From assembly GCA_013215145.1 (NCBI GenBank), contig JABSRP010000023.1, forward strand, positions 1 to 64,000: a stretch of 64,000 nt of DNA. The letters run 5' to 3'. This DNA comes from Pseudobacteriovorax sp. (GTDB taxonomy: Bacteria > Bdellovibrionota_B > Oligoflexia > Oligoflexales > Oligoflexaceae). Made by a program: the position numbers and the translations under genes. How positions within the stretch are numbered: the first letter of the stretch is position 1; the number at the start of each line of letters is the position of its first letter. The notes under the pieces were generated by a model. That model was not told where the DNA came from. It was given only the letters and a program-made list of their open reading frames with translations, and ran no database searches. Below, piece after piece: positions 28,412 to 37,355 of this stretch.

Positions 28412-30583
28412 ATGATTCAGCAGATGTTTGGAATAATTAGGGTAACCTCGGTATTTATGCTTTTGTTGAAAAGCGGATTAGGCCTCGCTAGTCCTGACTA
28501 TTCGATGAAAATCTGTGAAATTCTATCCCTGGAACCAACGGTATACCGAACCTGCGGAGATAAAAATGGTTTTTTGAGTCACGGTATGAACAAAGAGTTT
28601 CGCTATCATCTGACTCTGACTAATCATAAAGAACAGACCCTTGATGGGGTCTTAACCTATTTGCTCCCTTACGCTAAGTATAGTCTTAAAAAGTGGGACT
28701 CCTCGTCAAACGAGTACGTGGATTTTTATGATAATGACAGCATCAGGGAAAAAAAGGTCTGGTACTTTGTTCCCACTATACGCCTATCGCTAGAACCTGG
28801 GATCACGAAGTTTTTGTTAACCATAAAAAATGAAAACAACATGAGTGTGATAACCAAACACGAGTTCATCGAAGAAAGTGTTTTTGAAGCTCAAAAACAT
28901 ACCTTGATATTTACAGTTTTGCTGCTTGCAGGAATCTGCTTGGCAACCATAGCTCGAAAATTTGTTCTAGCTATTGCTAAGGCAAGCCTGGAAGAGGCTT
29001 ATCTATGTTTGTTTTTCGTCTGCCTATTTTTCTATACCGATGCTATGACAGGGATCTCGTCCTTACTGTTTTCTTTTAATTACAGTATTAAACTCACTCT
29101 CGAATCGTCGTTACTATCCACAGTTTTTTGTGTGCTGGCTACCAGTACTATTTTCCGCCCGAGGTACTATGCTCTGGTAAACATGGGCATACTGACGAGT
29201 TCTGGGATCATCATGATCGGGTATCTCTTTATTCGCGAATTTTACTGGCTGTCTTACTTAGTCGTTGTCTTTGGTTTTTCCTATGCCATCGTCACGGGAT
29301 TCTATTTTGCTGCTCGTCACGATAAATATTTTGCCATTTATTCGCTGGGTTTTTTACTTTTGGCCGCAGGTAATTACATCCAGCTTTATGTTGGCTTTAG
29401 TGCTAGCTCTTACTCCATCGTTAGTATTGTTTGGACTCTACCTGCTGGTGTTGTACTGCTGATTGCTTGTATCGAAATGGTATCGGGCATCAAGATTCGA
29501 AAGATAAAAACAGATCTACGTATGACAAAGCAAAAGGAAAAAATGGCAAAAATTAAAGTAGAATTAGAAAGCCTTCATAATAAAGAATTAGCGTCTTCGA
29601 TTTATGAACTCAAAGAATATAATAGAGTGTTAGAGTCTCTTTTTAGTATGAAAACCTTGCAAGCGAGCTCGAACACCGTCTCACTGAGACTTGATCAAGT
29701 CTGTCAGCAACTAAGTCAGGTTTTTAAGTGTCCCGTGGTTATGATGATCGTCGGAAAACGCAGAGACTATATCTTTAAGTTATCAGCTTCGAATATCGAT
29801 GAGTCGTCTAAAAATAGACTCGTTGATATTCACCAGCAACTGAGCCCTACTGGCTACGATCGATCGAAATTCTATCATTTTTTGGATCAAAGGCTATTGG
29901 TTTGCGCTAATACAGTGTTTTCGTCCTCGCATTTGCTATCCCATAAAGCAAATATGATTAAGATATTTTTACTAACAGATTCCAACGTCAAGCGTAGCTA
30001 CCATGTACTGGATTTTATGATTTCGACCCTTAGCACAGCCATTGTGGAGACCATTGAGATTGAGGAAAAAAAGCAGCAGGTACAAATTGATAAGCTCACA
30101 GGTTGCTTTAATCAAGATTATTGGCAAGACTTCTGTGTCATAGCCAACGATATGATGGTCCGATCACATCAAGGGTTCTGCATTGTCTTTGCCGACGTCG
30201 ATCGATTAAAACCCATTAACGATAGGTATGGTCACAAATTTGGTGATTCGTTGATCAAGACTATTGGTAAATTACTATTAGCGTATACAAGAGGGAACGC
30301 GACAGTGTTTCGGCTAAGTGGAGACGAGTTTGCTATTCATATTCCAAATTGCAGTCTAGCAGATACCACAACGTTTGTGGAATCGATCAAACTTCGGTTA
30401 AGTCAGGAAAGGCTTGAGTGTCTGGACGATAGTGGTGATTCTTACAGGGAATCTATTTCAGCCTCCTTTGGTATAGCCTCAAGTGAGGAGGTGGAGCAAC
30501 CTTATGCGGAAAATACCTTGGAATTGGCTGATAATCGGATGTTTGAGAATAAGAAAAAAGCTAAAATGAATCGGGTTGGATAG
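28412..30583 (+). CDS. Membrane diguanylate cyclase with 7TMR-DISM-like sensor and GGDEF domain
   Basis: 723 residues: signal peptide, a periplasmic domain (about 30-160), seven membrane helices (about 165-355), a coiled coil (about 360-410), a GAF-like linker, and a GGDEF domain starting DKLTGCFNQDYW. The active-site loop reads RLSGDEFAI (SGDEF instead of GGDEF), a variation compatible with activity. DVDRLKPINDRYGH has the metal aspartate. The RxxD inhibitory site is not seen. It would make cyclic-di-GMP on an extracellular cue. It shares the input plan with the cyclase and kinase genes at 20-26 kb. Confidence 0.88.
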   Translation: MIQQMFGIIRVTSVFMLLLKSGLGLASPDYSMKICEILSLEPTVYRTCGDKNGFLSHGMNKEFRYHLTLTNHKEQTLDGVLTYLLPYAKYSLKKWDSSSNEYVDFYDNDSIREKKVWYFVPTIRLSLEPGITKFLLTIKNENNMSVITKHEFIEESVFEAQKHTLIFTVLLLAGICLATIARKFVLAIAKASLEEAYLCLFFVCLFFYTDAMTGISSLLFSFNYSIKLTLESSLLSTVFCVLATSTIFRPRYYALVNMGILTSSGIIMIGYLFIREFYWLSYLVVVFGFSYAIVTGFYFAARHDKYFAIYSLGFLLLAAGNYIQLYVGFSASSYSIVSIVWTLPAGVVLLIACIEMVSGIKIRKIKTDLRMTKQKEKMAKIKVELESLHNKELASSIYELKEYNRVLESLFSMKTLQASSNTVSLRLDQVCQQLSQVFKCPVVMMIVGKRRDYIFKLSASNIDESSKNRLVDIHQQLSPTGYDRSKFYHFLDQRLLVCANTVFSSSHLLSHKANMIKIFLLTDSNVKRSYHVLDFMISTLSTAIVETIEIEEKKQQVQIDKLTGCFNQDYWQDFCVIANDMMVRSHQGFCIVFADVDRLKPINDRYGHKFGDSLIKTIGKLLLAYTRGNATVFRLSGDEFAIHIPNCSLADTTTFVESIKLRLSQERLECLDDSGDSYRESISASFGIASSEEVEQPYAENTLELADNRMFENKKKAKMNRVG

Positions 30584-30591
30584 TAGACATG

Positions 30592-31275
30592 TTACGAGTC
30601 ATTTGACTTTAGGATAGATTCTGATCGATTCATCATCTCTAGATAGACTTTTCCCAATAGAAAGGCGTCTTCTAAGGCCGTATGAGGGATCTCTTCTTCC
30701 GTGCCCAGAAGTTCCTTGATGAGTTTATTGGAAGACACCGAACTAACAATGCCACTGTTAATGTGGATTAAAAACTGAGCGGCTGACACTAGGTCAAGCA
30801 TCTCGTGGAAGATGAGGTCCTCCACCCATTGCTGACCATAAACTTGAGCTAGCAGAGGACGGTCCAGACCAGCAATACTCTTGCCAAAAAGCACAGCTTT
30901 TTTGGTGCCTTTCGCTTGGCTTTCGTCTGTTCGGCTATAGGTTCTGAAGGTCTCAAAATAGTTATGTATGGCTTCTTTGGTTTTCTCGACGGTTTGACCT
31001 TTTTTATGAGCGATGCCGATGACCTTCAGGATATTCTCGTTACCGAGTACAAAGTCCGAAACTTTACCCTCTTGTTTCATCGTCTCCAGGTCAGGGCATT
31101 GATGGTAGAGGTGAAGCGCTTTCTCTTTGTAAATTTTTCGCTTATGAATATCCATGGGAACGAAGGCAGTTTCGAGCAAATATGGCCTTTCGTCGGCAGC
31201 CTCATGCAATAAGCCTGATGATTCTAGATCGAATGAAAAAACCAAACCTGGAGGAAACTGTTTTTGTGATGACAT
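30592..31275 (-). CDS. DEDDh 3'-5' exonuclease-fold protein (oligoribonuclease-like)
   Basis: 227 residues with the exonuclease motifs: SFDLESSG (Exo I, D and E), a central FGKSIAGLDRPLL (Exo II) and HTALEDAF (Exo III, H and D of the DEDDh type). It should remove nucleotides from RNA or DNA ends; it resembles oligoribonuclease/exonuclease X-type proteins. Two starts are possible, GTG 31287 and ATG 31275; the latter has GGTGGG eight bases upstream. Convergent with the diguanylate cyclase, whose product class (pGpG) is a known oligoribonuclease substrate, but a functional link is only inference. Confidence 0.75.
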   Translation of the reverse strand: MSSQKQFPPGLVFSFDLESSGLLHEAADERPYLLETAFVPMDIHKRKIYKEKALHLYHQCPDLETMKQEGKVSDFVLGNENILKVIGIAHKKGQTVEKTKEAIHNYFETFRTYSRTDESQAKGTKKAVLFGKSIAGLDRPLLAQVYGQQWVEDLIFHEMLDLVSAAQFLIHINSGIVSSVSSNKLIKELLGTEEEIPHTALEDAFLLGKVYLEMMNRSESILKSNDS

Positions 31276-31589
31276 GCGATTTCCCACCTTTCCTTACTTA
31301 GGATTCGGTTTATCTTAACAAATGTTTAGCTATAATTTTCGGCTTTGGCAGCCCAAATCATCTTGCGGGATGACTCATGTTTAAGCCGGGAGGCTGTCTG
31401 TGAATGCCATCAGCGCTAAAGGTAAAAATTTGGGCTAAAATAGGTAAAAATACAAATAAAGAACAGTATTAATAGGTATTTAGCAGTTACTGAGGTTACG
31501 TTGTAAGTAATTTTATGGATGACTATATTGCGTAGTTCTTTGTGGTCATATATAGAACCCGTGACGTTAATCTGAATGTGGGACTTGAA
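31276..31589. other. Intergenic between divergent genes, structured, no gene seen
   Basis: About 310 bp. Between 31345 and 31400 are complementary pieces: CAGCC with GGCTG around TCATC and GGATGA. A structured leader or small RNA is possible, but no known class was recognised. Confidence 0.35.
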
Positions 31590-32501
31590 ATGGAACAATT
31601 AGCTAGTGTGGGCAGTTTGGTTATCATGACGATGATATTATCCGAAATGCTGATCAACTTCGTCAAAAAAAGTAATAATTACGACTTTAAGGATAGCTGG
31701 GTAAATATTATCATTGGCTTACCAGGGTCATTCCTAACGAAACTCCTATATAACGGTCTGATGTTCGCTGGTTTTTCGATGGCCTACGAGTTTCATTTGT
31801 TCGAACTTGACAGTGGCTCATGGTTTTTCTGGCCTCTAGCCCTAATCCTCAGTGACTTTAGTTACTACTGGTATCATAGAGCGGGACATGAACTTAGACT
31901 TTTCTGGGGGACGCACAGCATCCATCACAGTTCAGAAGATTACAATTTATCGACTGCGATTCGCCTGAGCTGGTTGGAAAACTCATTTCGCTGGATGTTT
32001 TGGTTACCTCTACCACTCGTGGGCGTTGATCCACTTAGCTCGATGATTGCCTACCTTTTGGTACGTTATTATCAAGTATGGCTGCATACCCAGTCCATCT
32101 CCCGAGTGCCTATTTTTGAAATCATATTTACGGTACCGAGTCATCATAGGGTTCATCATGGGACCAACCCACAATATATCGACAAGAACTACGGCGGCTG
32201 TCTGATTATTTGGGATAAGTTGTTTGGTACCTTTGAGCCTGAGGTGGAGCCTGTGGTTTATGGGGTTCTAAAGCCCATCGAGACTTATAACCCTGTGAAA
32301 GTGAATTTTATGGAATATGGCAGCTTGATCAAAGATGTTTGGCAAGCGAAAAGCTGGTCTCATAGATTCGGCTATCTGTTTCATAAACCAGGCTGGAGCC
32401 CTGAAGGACCAGGGCAAAGTCTAGAAGAATTGTTTCAAGAAAAACTTGCACTTTCTAAGGAAAACAAATCCTCTGGATCTCTAGCTCACGCAGGAGAGTA
32501 A
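31590..32501 (+). CDS. Sterol desaturase / fatty acid hydroxylase family membrane enzyme
   Basis: 303 residues. Di-iron histidine boxes are present: HRAGH, HSIHHSS and HHRVHH, with the fourth in PQYIDKN region absent as usual. About four hydrophobic helices flank them. It probably hydroxylates or desaturates a lipid, using oxygen; which lipid is not shown. ATG 31590 follows GGGAC; a GTG frame extends to 31542. Followed by a shared bidirectional terminator. Confidence 0.88.
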   Translation: MEQLASVGSLVIMTMILSEMLINFVKKSNNYDFKDSWVNIIIGLPGSFLTKLLYNGLMFAGFSMAYEFHLFELDSGSWFFWPLALILSDFSYYWYHRAGHELRLFWGTHSIHHSSEDYNLSTAIRLSWLENSFRWMFWLPLPLVGVDPLSSMIAYLLVRYYQVWLHTQSISRVPIFEIIFTVPSHHRVHHGTNPQYIDKNYGGCLIIWDKLFGTFEPEVEPVVYGVLKPIETYNPVKVNFMEYGSLIKDVWQAKSWSHRFGYLFHKPGWSPEGPGQSLEELFQEKLALSKENKSSGSLAHAGE

Positions 32502-32508
32502 AGCCTTT

Positions 32509-32550
32509 AAAAAAAGAACTGGTCTTTGCTAATGCTAAGATCAGTTTTTT
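32509..32550. terminator. Bidirectional terminator
   Basis: AACTGGTCTT (32517-32526) pairs with AAGATCAGTT (32537-32546) with one G-T wobble, flanked by a run of A on the left and TTTTTT on the right. It serves the desaturase and the convergent peroxidase gene. Confidence 0.85.
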
Positions 32551-32562
32551 GTATCCTTAGTC

Positions 32563-34281
32563 TTAGTAACAACCCTCGCCCTGGTTTTGATCGGGTCGAT
32601 CTTCATCGCAGACCGGGTTCTCGGGTACTATAAAGACGTTTTCTTGGATTTCACTGGCAATGTCGGTATTGCGTTGAATGATTGTGGCAAGGCTTTGCTC
32701 TCGAATCATCTGTATGTCTTCGCTGCTCAATGAATTTTCAAACCAGAAGCGATCTCCTGATCTTAACCGATTGAACTGATCCCAGACGACAGCGCTAAAA
32801 AGCTCACCTAAGAGAGAAGCAGATTTGGAATCTTCAGCAAGCCCGCCAATCCAAGTATCCACCTGATCTACAGTGCCGTAGATGGCAGCTAGTTGGTCTT
32901 GTAGGGTCACGTCACTAGTAATGTCAGAGAAGTCGTTAGCCTTGGGTAGCCCAAGTGCTTTGCGAGACTCGTTGTAGTTAGCGATACCATGATCACGGCC
33001 TCGCTGAATATTGAGGGATGCGAGATCAAGGCCTCCCATTCCTGGATTGCCAAATAGGAAGTTGCGAACATCGCTTACTATCATATGGTCTAGGGCCTGG
33101 GCTTGTTGCTTTGCTAAACCGCGGAGCACAGGACTGATACCCCCCTCATTCAGCAACCTTTGCGGAGCAAAAAAAGCATCCTTAAGTGACAAGTTACCAG
33201 CATCAATGCTTTGGTTGGTCTCGTCTAAGCGTAAAATAGTAGGGCTAAGAAGGGAGTGTCCGTGACGGTAGGCCGCTGTAGAAAAAATGAGATCAATACC
33301 CGGATTGATCTGAGCATCATAGCCGCTATAAGCAGTAATTTTATCGGCGCCGAGCAAAACTGGTAGGTACTCATGAAACGTTATATGCTGGATCTCGGCG
33401 ATCACGATTTCTCTTGCCTTCTGGTAAAGGGTGTCACCATTTGCTTCAGGTAAGACTGATTTGAAGTGATTGACCCAATGATTGTGCTCACGAACAAAAA
33501 GCGTGTGGAGTGACGTCAGGGCGACGTTTTCATTGGCGCGGACATCGCCAGCCGCAAACGACTGCGAACCGTTGCCGTTTGCAAAAGGTAGCATGTTGTC
33601 CGCGCTGGTTCTGAGTTTCCCGCTTCCATCTAATTGGCGTAAGGATTGCGCTTGAGCCTCACTGGAACCATAAACCATAGATCCATCTAGAAAGGCTGTG
33701 ATGGTATTGGGAAAATTTCTTACTCCAGATTTTCCTATGACAGCTGTCGATCGCTCAAAGCTAATGACAGCATCACCCTGAGAGTCTGGATCGAAAAACA
33801 CATCGCCATTGGGTACCGATATTGGGGCAAATTCGCCGCTATCAGCTTCAGTCAGTACAAGATCGTGATCGATAAATTGGCCCCATGCCCAAAGATAGTC
33901 CGATGCTCGTTTCACATTGCCCAAACTGGGATCGATGGTCTGATGGCTTATAGCATTACTAATAACCCGTGCTGATGTAGCCTCAGGCATGATGCCAAGA
34001 CCGTCGCTGTAACTTGGCTTTGAAACGCGCAGTTGCAAGGCGCCCGCGCTGCCAAAGTCTGGGTTTGCCAAATTGTTGCCTGTTCCGTCAATGGATCGAA
34101 ACTCGGGACTGGAATCGGCGTCTTGCTGGCTTGCGCTGCTAATGACGCCGTTCACGGTTTCGACGGCTGAGGCTTCCATGTTAGGGTCTTTTTTAGCTTT
34201 GGGAGCACATGCACCTAAAGATAGAGATAGCGATAATAGGCCAGCGTTTGCAACATAATAGGACCGGCAAAACAATTTCAT
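32563..34281 (-). CDS. Haem peroxidase lipoprotein (animal-type peroxidase fold)
   Basis: 572 residues. Signal peptide with lipobox SLGAC (about C24), then an animal-type haem peroxidase domain: distal site WGQFIDHDLVLTE with the conserved Asp-His, LHTLFVREHNHW, and proximal histidine region AYRHGHSLL. QRGRDHGIANYNESR matches the later conserved part. It should use hydrogen peroxide to oxidise a halide or phenol outside the cytoplasmic membrane. ATG 34281 is chosen for GGTGGA upstream; TTG 34293 is open. Confidence 0.9.
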   Translation of the reverse strand: MKLFCRSYYVANAGLLSLSLSLGACAPKAKKDPNMEASAVETVNGVISSASQQDADSSPEFRSIDGTGNNLANPDFGSAGALQLRVSKPSYSDGLGIMPEATSARVISNAISHQTIDPSLGNVKRASDYLWAWGQFIDHDLVLTEADSGEFAPISVPNGDVFFDPDSQGDAVISFERSTAVIGKSGVRNFPNTITAFLDGSMVYGSSEAQAQSLRQLDGSGKLRTSADNMLPFANGNGSQSFAAGDVRANENVALTSLHTLFVREHNHWVNHFKSVLPEANGDTLYQKAREIVIAEIQHITFHEYLPVLLGADKITAYSGYDAQINPGIDLIFSTAAYRHGHSLLSPTILRLDETNQSIDAGNLSLKDAFFAPQRLLNEGGISPVLRGLAKQQAQALDHMIVSDVRNFLFGNPGMGGLDLASLNIQRGRDHGIANYNESRKALGLPKANDFSDITSDVTLQDQLAAIYGTVDQVDTWIGGLAEDSKSASLLGELFSAVVWDQFNRLRSGDRFWFENSLSSEDIQMIREQSLATIIQRNTDIASEIQENVFIVPENPVCDEDRPDQNQGEGCY

Positions 34282-34293
34282 AAATCCACCCAA

Positions 34294-34595
34294 TTCCGAA
34301 ATTCAACAACAACTTGATCACCGCATGGGTTTTAGCAAGATTGGGACCATTAAAAAGCCTAAAGATATTAGTTCAATAGGTGGTTTGGGCTGTTCTGTAC
34401 CTGTCAGCTGTCTATAATTCTTACCTAAGAGACCTTCGACATAGATGCCCCTTCTCAGATCTGTGTAGGTTGAGTCATCTGCCGCAATTCGTAGTTAATG
34501 TGCCAAAATCTCTATAAATGTAGGCTAGGAAGCTGAATCAAGTTTCAATACAATAGGTTGCTTGGTAAATGGAACAGAGATTTTGGAGAAAAAGC
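34294..34595. other. Intergenic, no gene seen
   Basis: About 300 bp between the divergent peroxidase and phosphotransferase genes, probably carrying promoters of both. No hairpin or ORF stood out. Confidence 0.4.
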
Positions 34596-35378
34596 ATGGT
34601 TAAAAAAGAGCTTAGTGGCGGTCGTAAGGGAAAAATATGGAAGGAATCTGAGACTGTTATTAGACCTTCTAATGACTGGACGAGAACAGTTCACAGATTC
34701 CTAAGCTACCTCAGAGAGCGGGGCGTAGATTTTGTACCTAAACCGCTAAGCTTTGATTCAGATAATGAGGTTTTATCATTTATGCCAGGTGATGTTTTTC
34801 ATTCACCATATCCAAAGGATCTCTTTTCGATAGAATCTCTAAAATCTGCTAGTCGTTTGCTCAGGCAATTTCATGACTTTGGCAAAGGTTTTATTTCGCA
34901 AATTTCTCGTGATGATAAATGGATGTTAGAGCCGAAGAAAGGCTTCGAAGTGATTTGCCATGGTGACTTCGCTCCATACAATGTCTGTGTCAATGACTGG
35001 CACGCTACTGGAATCATCGACTTTGATACGATTCACCCAGGCCCAAGGCTATGGGATATCTCTTACGCTATTTATCGATGGGTACCACTAACATCACCTC
35101 TAAACCCTGATACTTTTTTTGAATTAGATAAACAAATTCATCGGGCAGGGGTCTTTTTCGATGTCTATGGAGCGAGCGCTGGCCTACGCGAGAAACTGGT
35201 ACCAATGTTGGTTGAGCGACTAGAAGCTCTCATATCGTACATGACGACAAACGCGCCCCAAAGTGAGACGAATTTTGGTGATGATATAGCAAACGGGCAC
35301 ATCAAGGTTTATCAAAATGATATTGAATACCTATTAAAACATCAATCAAAGATAGCCAATGGACTCATTAACAGTTGA
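34596..35378 (+). CDS. Aminoglycoside phosphotransferase-fold protein
   Basis: 260 residues. The APH/choline kinase motifs are seen: ICHGDFAPYNV (catalytic HGDxxxxN) and GIIDFDTIHPGPRLWD (metal-binding D). It transfers phosphate from ATP to a small molecule; many chromosomal members are not resistance genes, so antibiotic activity should not be assumed. ATG 34596 has GGAG eight bases upstream; the frame opens at 34569. Confidence 0.82.
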   Translation: MVKKELSGGRKGKIWKESETVIRPSNDWTRTVHRFLSYLRERGVDFVPKPLSFDSDNEVLSFMPGDVFHSPYPKDLFSIESLKSASRLLRQFHDFGKGFISQISRDDKWMLEPKKGFEVICHGDFAPYNVCVNDWHATGIIDFDTIHPGPRLWDISYAIYRWVPLTSPLNPDTFFELDKQIHRAGVFFDVYGASAGLREKLVPMLVERLEALISYMTTNAPQSETNFGDDIANGHIKVYQNDIEYLLKHQSKIANGLINS

Positions 35379-35459
35379 TTTAATATTTCCATTTTTTCTT
35401 TATTCAAGGTATGCCTAAAAAGTATTAAATGATATTTATTGGGATCAACAGACACTATT

Positions 35460-36167
35460 CTAATGGGCAACAGTTGACGATTCAGGGGAAAACTCTTTGA
35501 CAACATTTCCCGATTCATCCAGAAACTCCATGGCGGCGTTGCCATTTTCATGGACACTCAAACGAAGTCTCGTACGACCTTTGCCATCTTGCATAGAAAG
35601 AATGACCTTATCATTTCTTCTTCCCAACGAGAGTCTAGGCGTCGAGGGATATTTCTTCTTGAATGCTTCTTGAGCGATCTTTAGTTCCTCTCCTTGTAAA
35701 GACTTCATCGCATTTGCATCCTCGACGAAGAGATCCAACGGAAGCTCGGGACGATCGGTAACTTGTACTCCTGCCCAATAATGTCCCTTCTTCTCGATAT
35801 AGGAAAACTGCAAAACCTGATCCTGTTGATGCCTGTCAAATGTTAGACCGCCGCCTACAAGGTCTTTGTCTCCTGCAAACGTGAGTCCACCCATCTCGTC
35901 GCCTTCTTTGTTGTGGAAAATCAGTCCCGCGGGTCTCGTGCCATCAGGTCGCAGCTTTTTCCCACGCACCGTCCCCCCGGGAGATCGAGAGCGATTGGAA
36001 AGTGTTAGCGCAGTGGTACCACTGTCTTCGACAATATTGATTCGTTTGGCATCAATGACTTCAAAAACCTCTGTTTCAGACTTCCGCTGCAGGGAGAAAA
36101 GAAAAGCAAATGCGGGTATCGATGCGATGATATAGATCCTAGTGATCCAAGTTTCTATATGTCTCAA
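35460..36167 (-). CDS. Uncharacterised single-span membrane protein
   Basis: 235 residues. One N-terminal hydrophobic helix (about 8-26) acts as anchor, the remainder being beta-rich with alternating Gly-Asp-Gly turns and segments such as KRINIVEDSGTTALTLSNR and GLIFHNKEGDEMGGLTF. Proteins with this INIVE/LTLSN pattern are widespread but uncharacterised. No enzymatic residue was recognised. It may be periplasmic-side. It reads toward the phosphotransferase gene (convergent). Confidence 0.6.
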   Translation of the reverse strand: MRHIETWITRIYIIASIPAFAFLFSLQRKSETEVFEVIDAKRINIVEDSGTTALTLSNRSRSPGGTVRGKKLRPDGTRPAGLIFHNKEGDEMGGLTFAGDKDLVGGGLTFDRHQQDQVLQFSYIEKKGHYWAGVQVTDRPELPLDLFVEDANAMKSLQGEELKIAQEAFKKKYPSTPRLSLGRRNDKVILSMQDGKGRTRLRLSVHENGNAAMEFLDESGNVVKEFSPESSTVAH

Positions 36168-36518
36168 AATGATTCTCCGTTTGTTTTTGTATTAAGTGCC
36201 AAATTTCAACTAGACTTTGGGTGTCTTGTCCATTGTGACGCACACACCAATGGCTCTACCTAAAAACACATTTTTTAGACAGCTTTGCTGCGCAAATATT
36301 GCAGTTTTTTGTGGGAAGGTAGGAAGAAGTCTAAATATGCTAAATAAACTAGACGCATACAGTAAGGGTTTTATGTCAAAGCCCTAGAGGAGATCATATG
36401 CATGGCTGAAGACCTGGCTTCTAAGACCATTTGACAAAAATCTTTGGCCCCATCGTTTGGATCGGATAGGGCAAGCTTCATTATGCTTATTCGGTAGATC
36501 TTCGTTTCGGCAAGGCGT
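36168..36518. other. Intergenic, no gene seen
   Basis: About 350 bp between two minus-strand genes. Its only structure is a weak, interrupted inverted repeat near 36366-36390. Promoter of the protein at 35460-36167 is expected here. Confidence 0.35.
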
Positions 36519-37193
36519 TTAGTGCATGGTAAAGCGATTACTCGTTTGAATGACGATCACAGCCTTTCCAGGTTCACCATGTTCTTTGAAGGTGCGTCCT
36601 ATGACGGAAAATTTTTGGGCCTCGGCATTATTATAATACTCACGAGGTTTGCCATGAACGGTTTCCTTAACGACAGCCTTGTCGGTATCCAGTAAACGAT
36701 GATACCAGTTTAGATTTTCGGCCATGTTGAAGGCTTCAACGGACGCTTGTGGTAGCACCTTAGATAGTTCAGTTGTGACAGTATTGATGGCCGCCTCACC
36801 GTCGTTTGACGAGCCGCTGGATGGCCAAACGGCAAGGTACGCTTTGGTGCGATAGGTTGCGGGATCTTGGTTAAGGGAGTTTTCCTCGATCATTTGGCTT
36901 AGATTTGCTGTGAGGTCAGGATCATCCAGCCGTATCGATATAGCCTCGAGATTTTCTCGGGCTGTAGCAAGATCTGGGATGATATTGGGCTCGGTCCTTT
37001 CGGTTCTGTTGGCTGCGAATATGTTATAAGCCATATCAGTATTACCAGCCTCACCGCTCCGTTGCGGAGACAGCATGGTTTGGCTAACGTCTTGGCCTAT
37101 ACCGACTGAGGAAGCGAAAGCAGTCAAAGGTAAGCTCGGCTGTAAAAGTAGAAATCCGATTGGTAGTAAGAGCTTGGTTTTTGTTCGACTCAT
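36519..37193 (-). CDS. Secreted protein of unknown function
   Basis: 224 residues with signal peptide (MSRTKTKLLLPIGFLLL..., ending FAS). The mature part has no cysteine and no motif I know; it is acidic to neutral with many Asn, Thr and Ala. ATG 37193 has AGGGG eight bases upstream; the frame extends to 37295, but the longer version would place non-signal residues first. The next gene (prepilin-like) is on the same strand 163 bp upstream. Confidence 0.55.
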   Translation of the reverse strand: MSRTKTKLLLPIGFLLLQPSLPLTAFASSVGIGQDVSQTMLSPQRSGEAGNTDMAYNIFAANRTERTEPNIIPDLATARENLEAISIRLDDPDLTANLSQMIEENSLNQDPATYRTKAYLAVWPSSGSSNDGEAAINTVTTELSKVLPQASVEAFNMAENLNWYHRLLDTDKAVVKETVHGKPREYYNNAEAQKFSVIGRTFKEHGEPGKAVIVIQTSNRFTMH

Positions 37194-37355
37194 CTGTTTT
37201 TCCCCTATGACAATCAATTCTTGGTATCCAATAGGGAAACGATAGCATGAAACCGAGGTTTTCTGGTGCCGCAATAAGTTCTGAAAACCCTCCATGCCAC
37301 GGAATGAGTGCTTTCCAATACTGTCTGATGTATGGGGGCTTTTTGTAAGTCCGGA

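Noticed and set aside
34596-35378. Aminoglycoside resistance gene
   Set aside because: The APH fold covers many kinases; there are no mobile elements or resistance neighbours.
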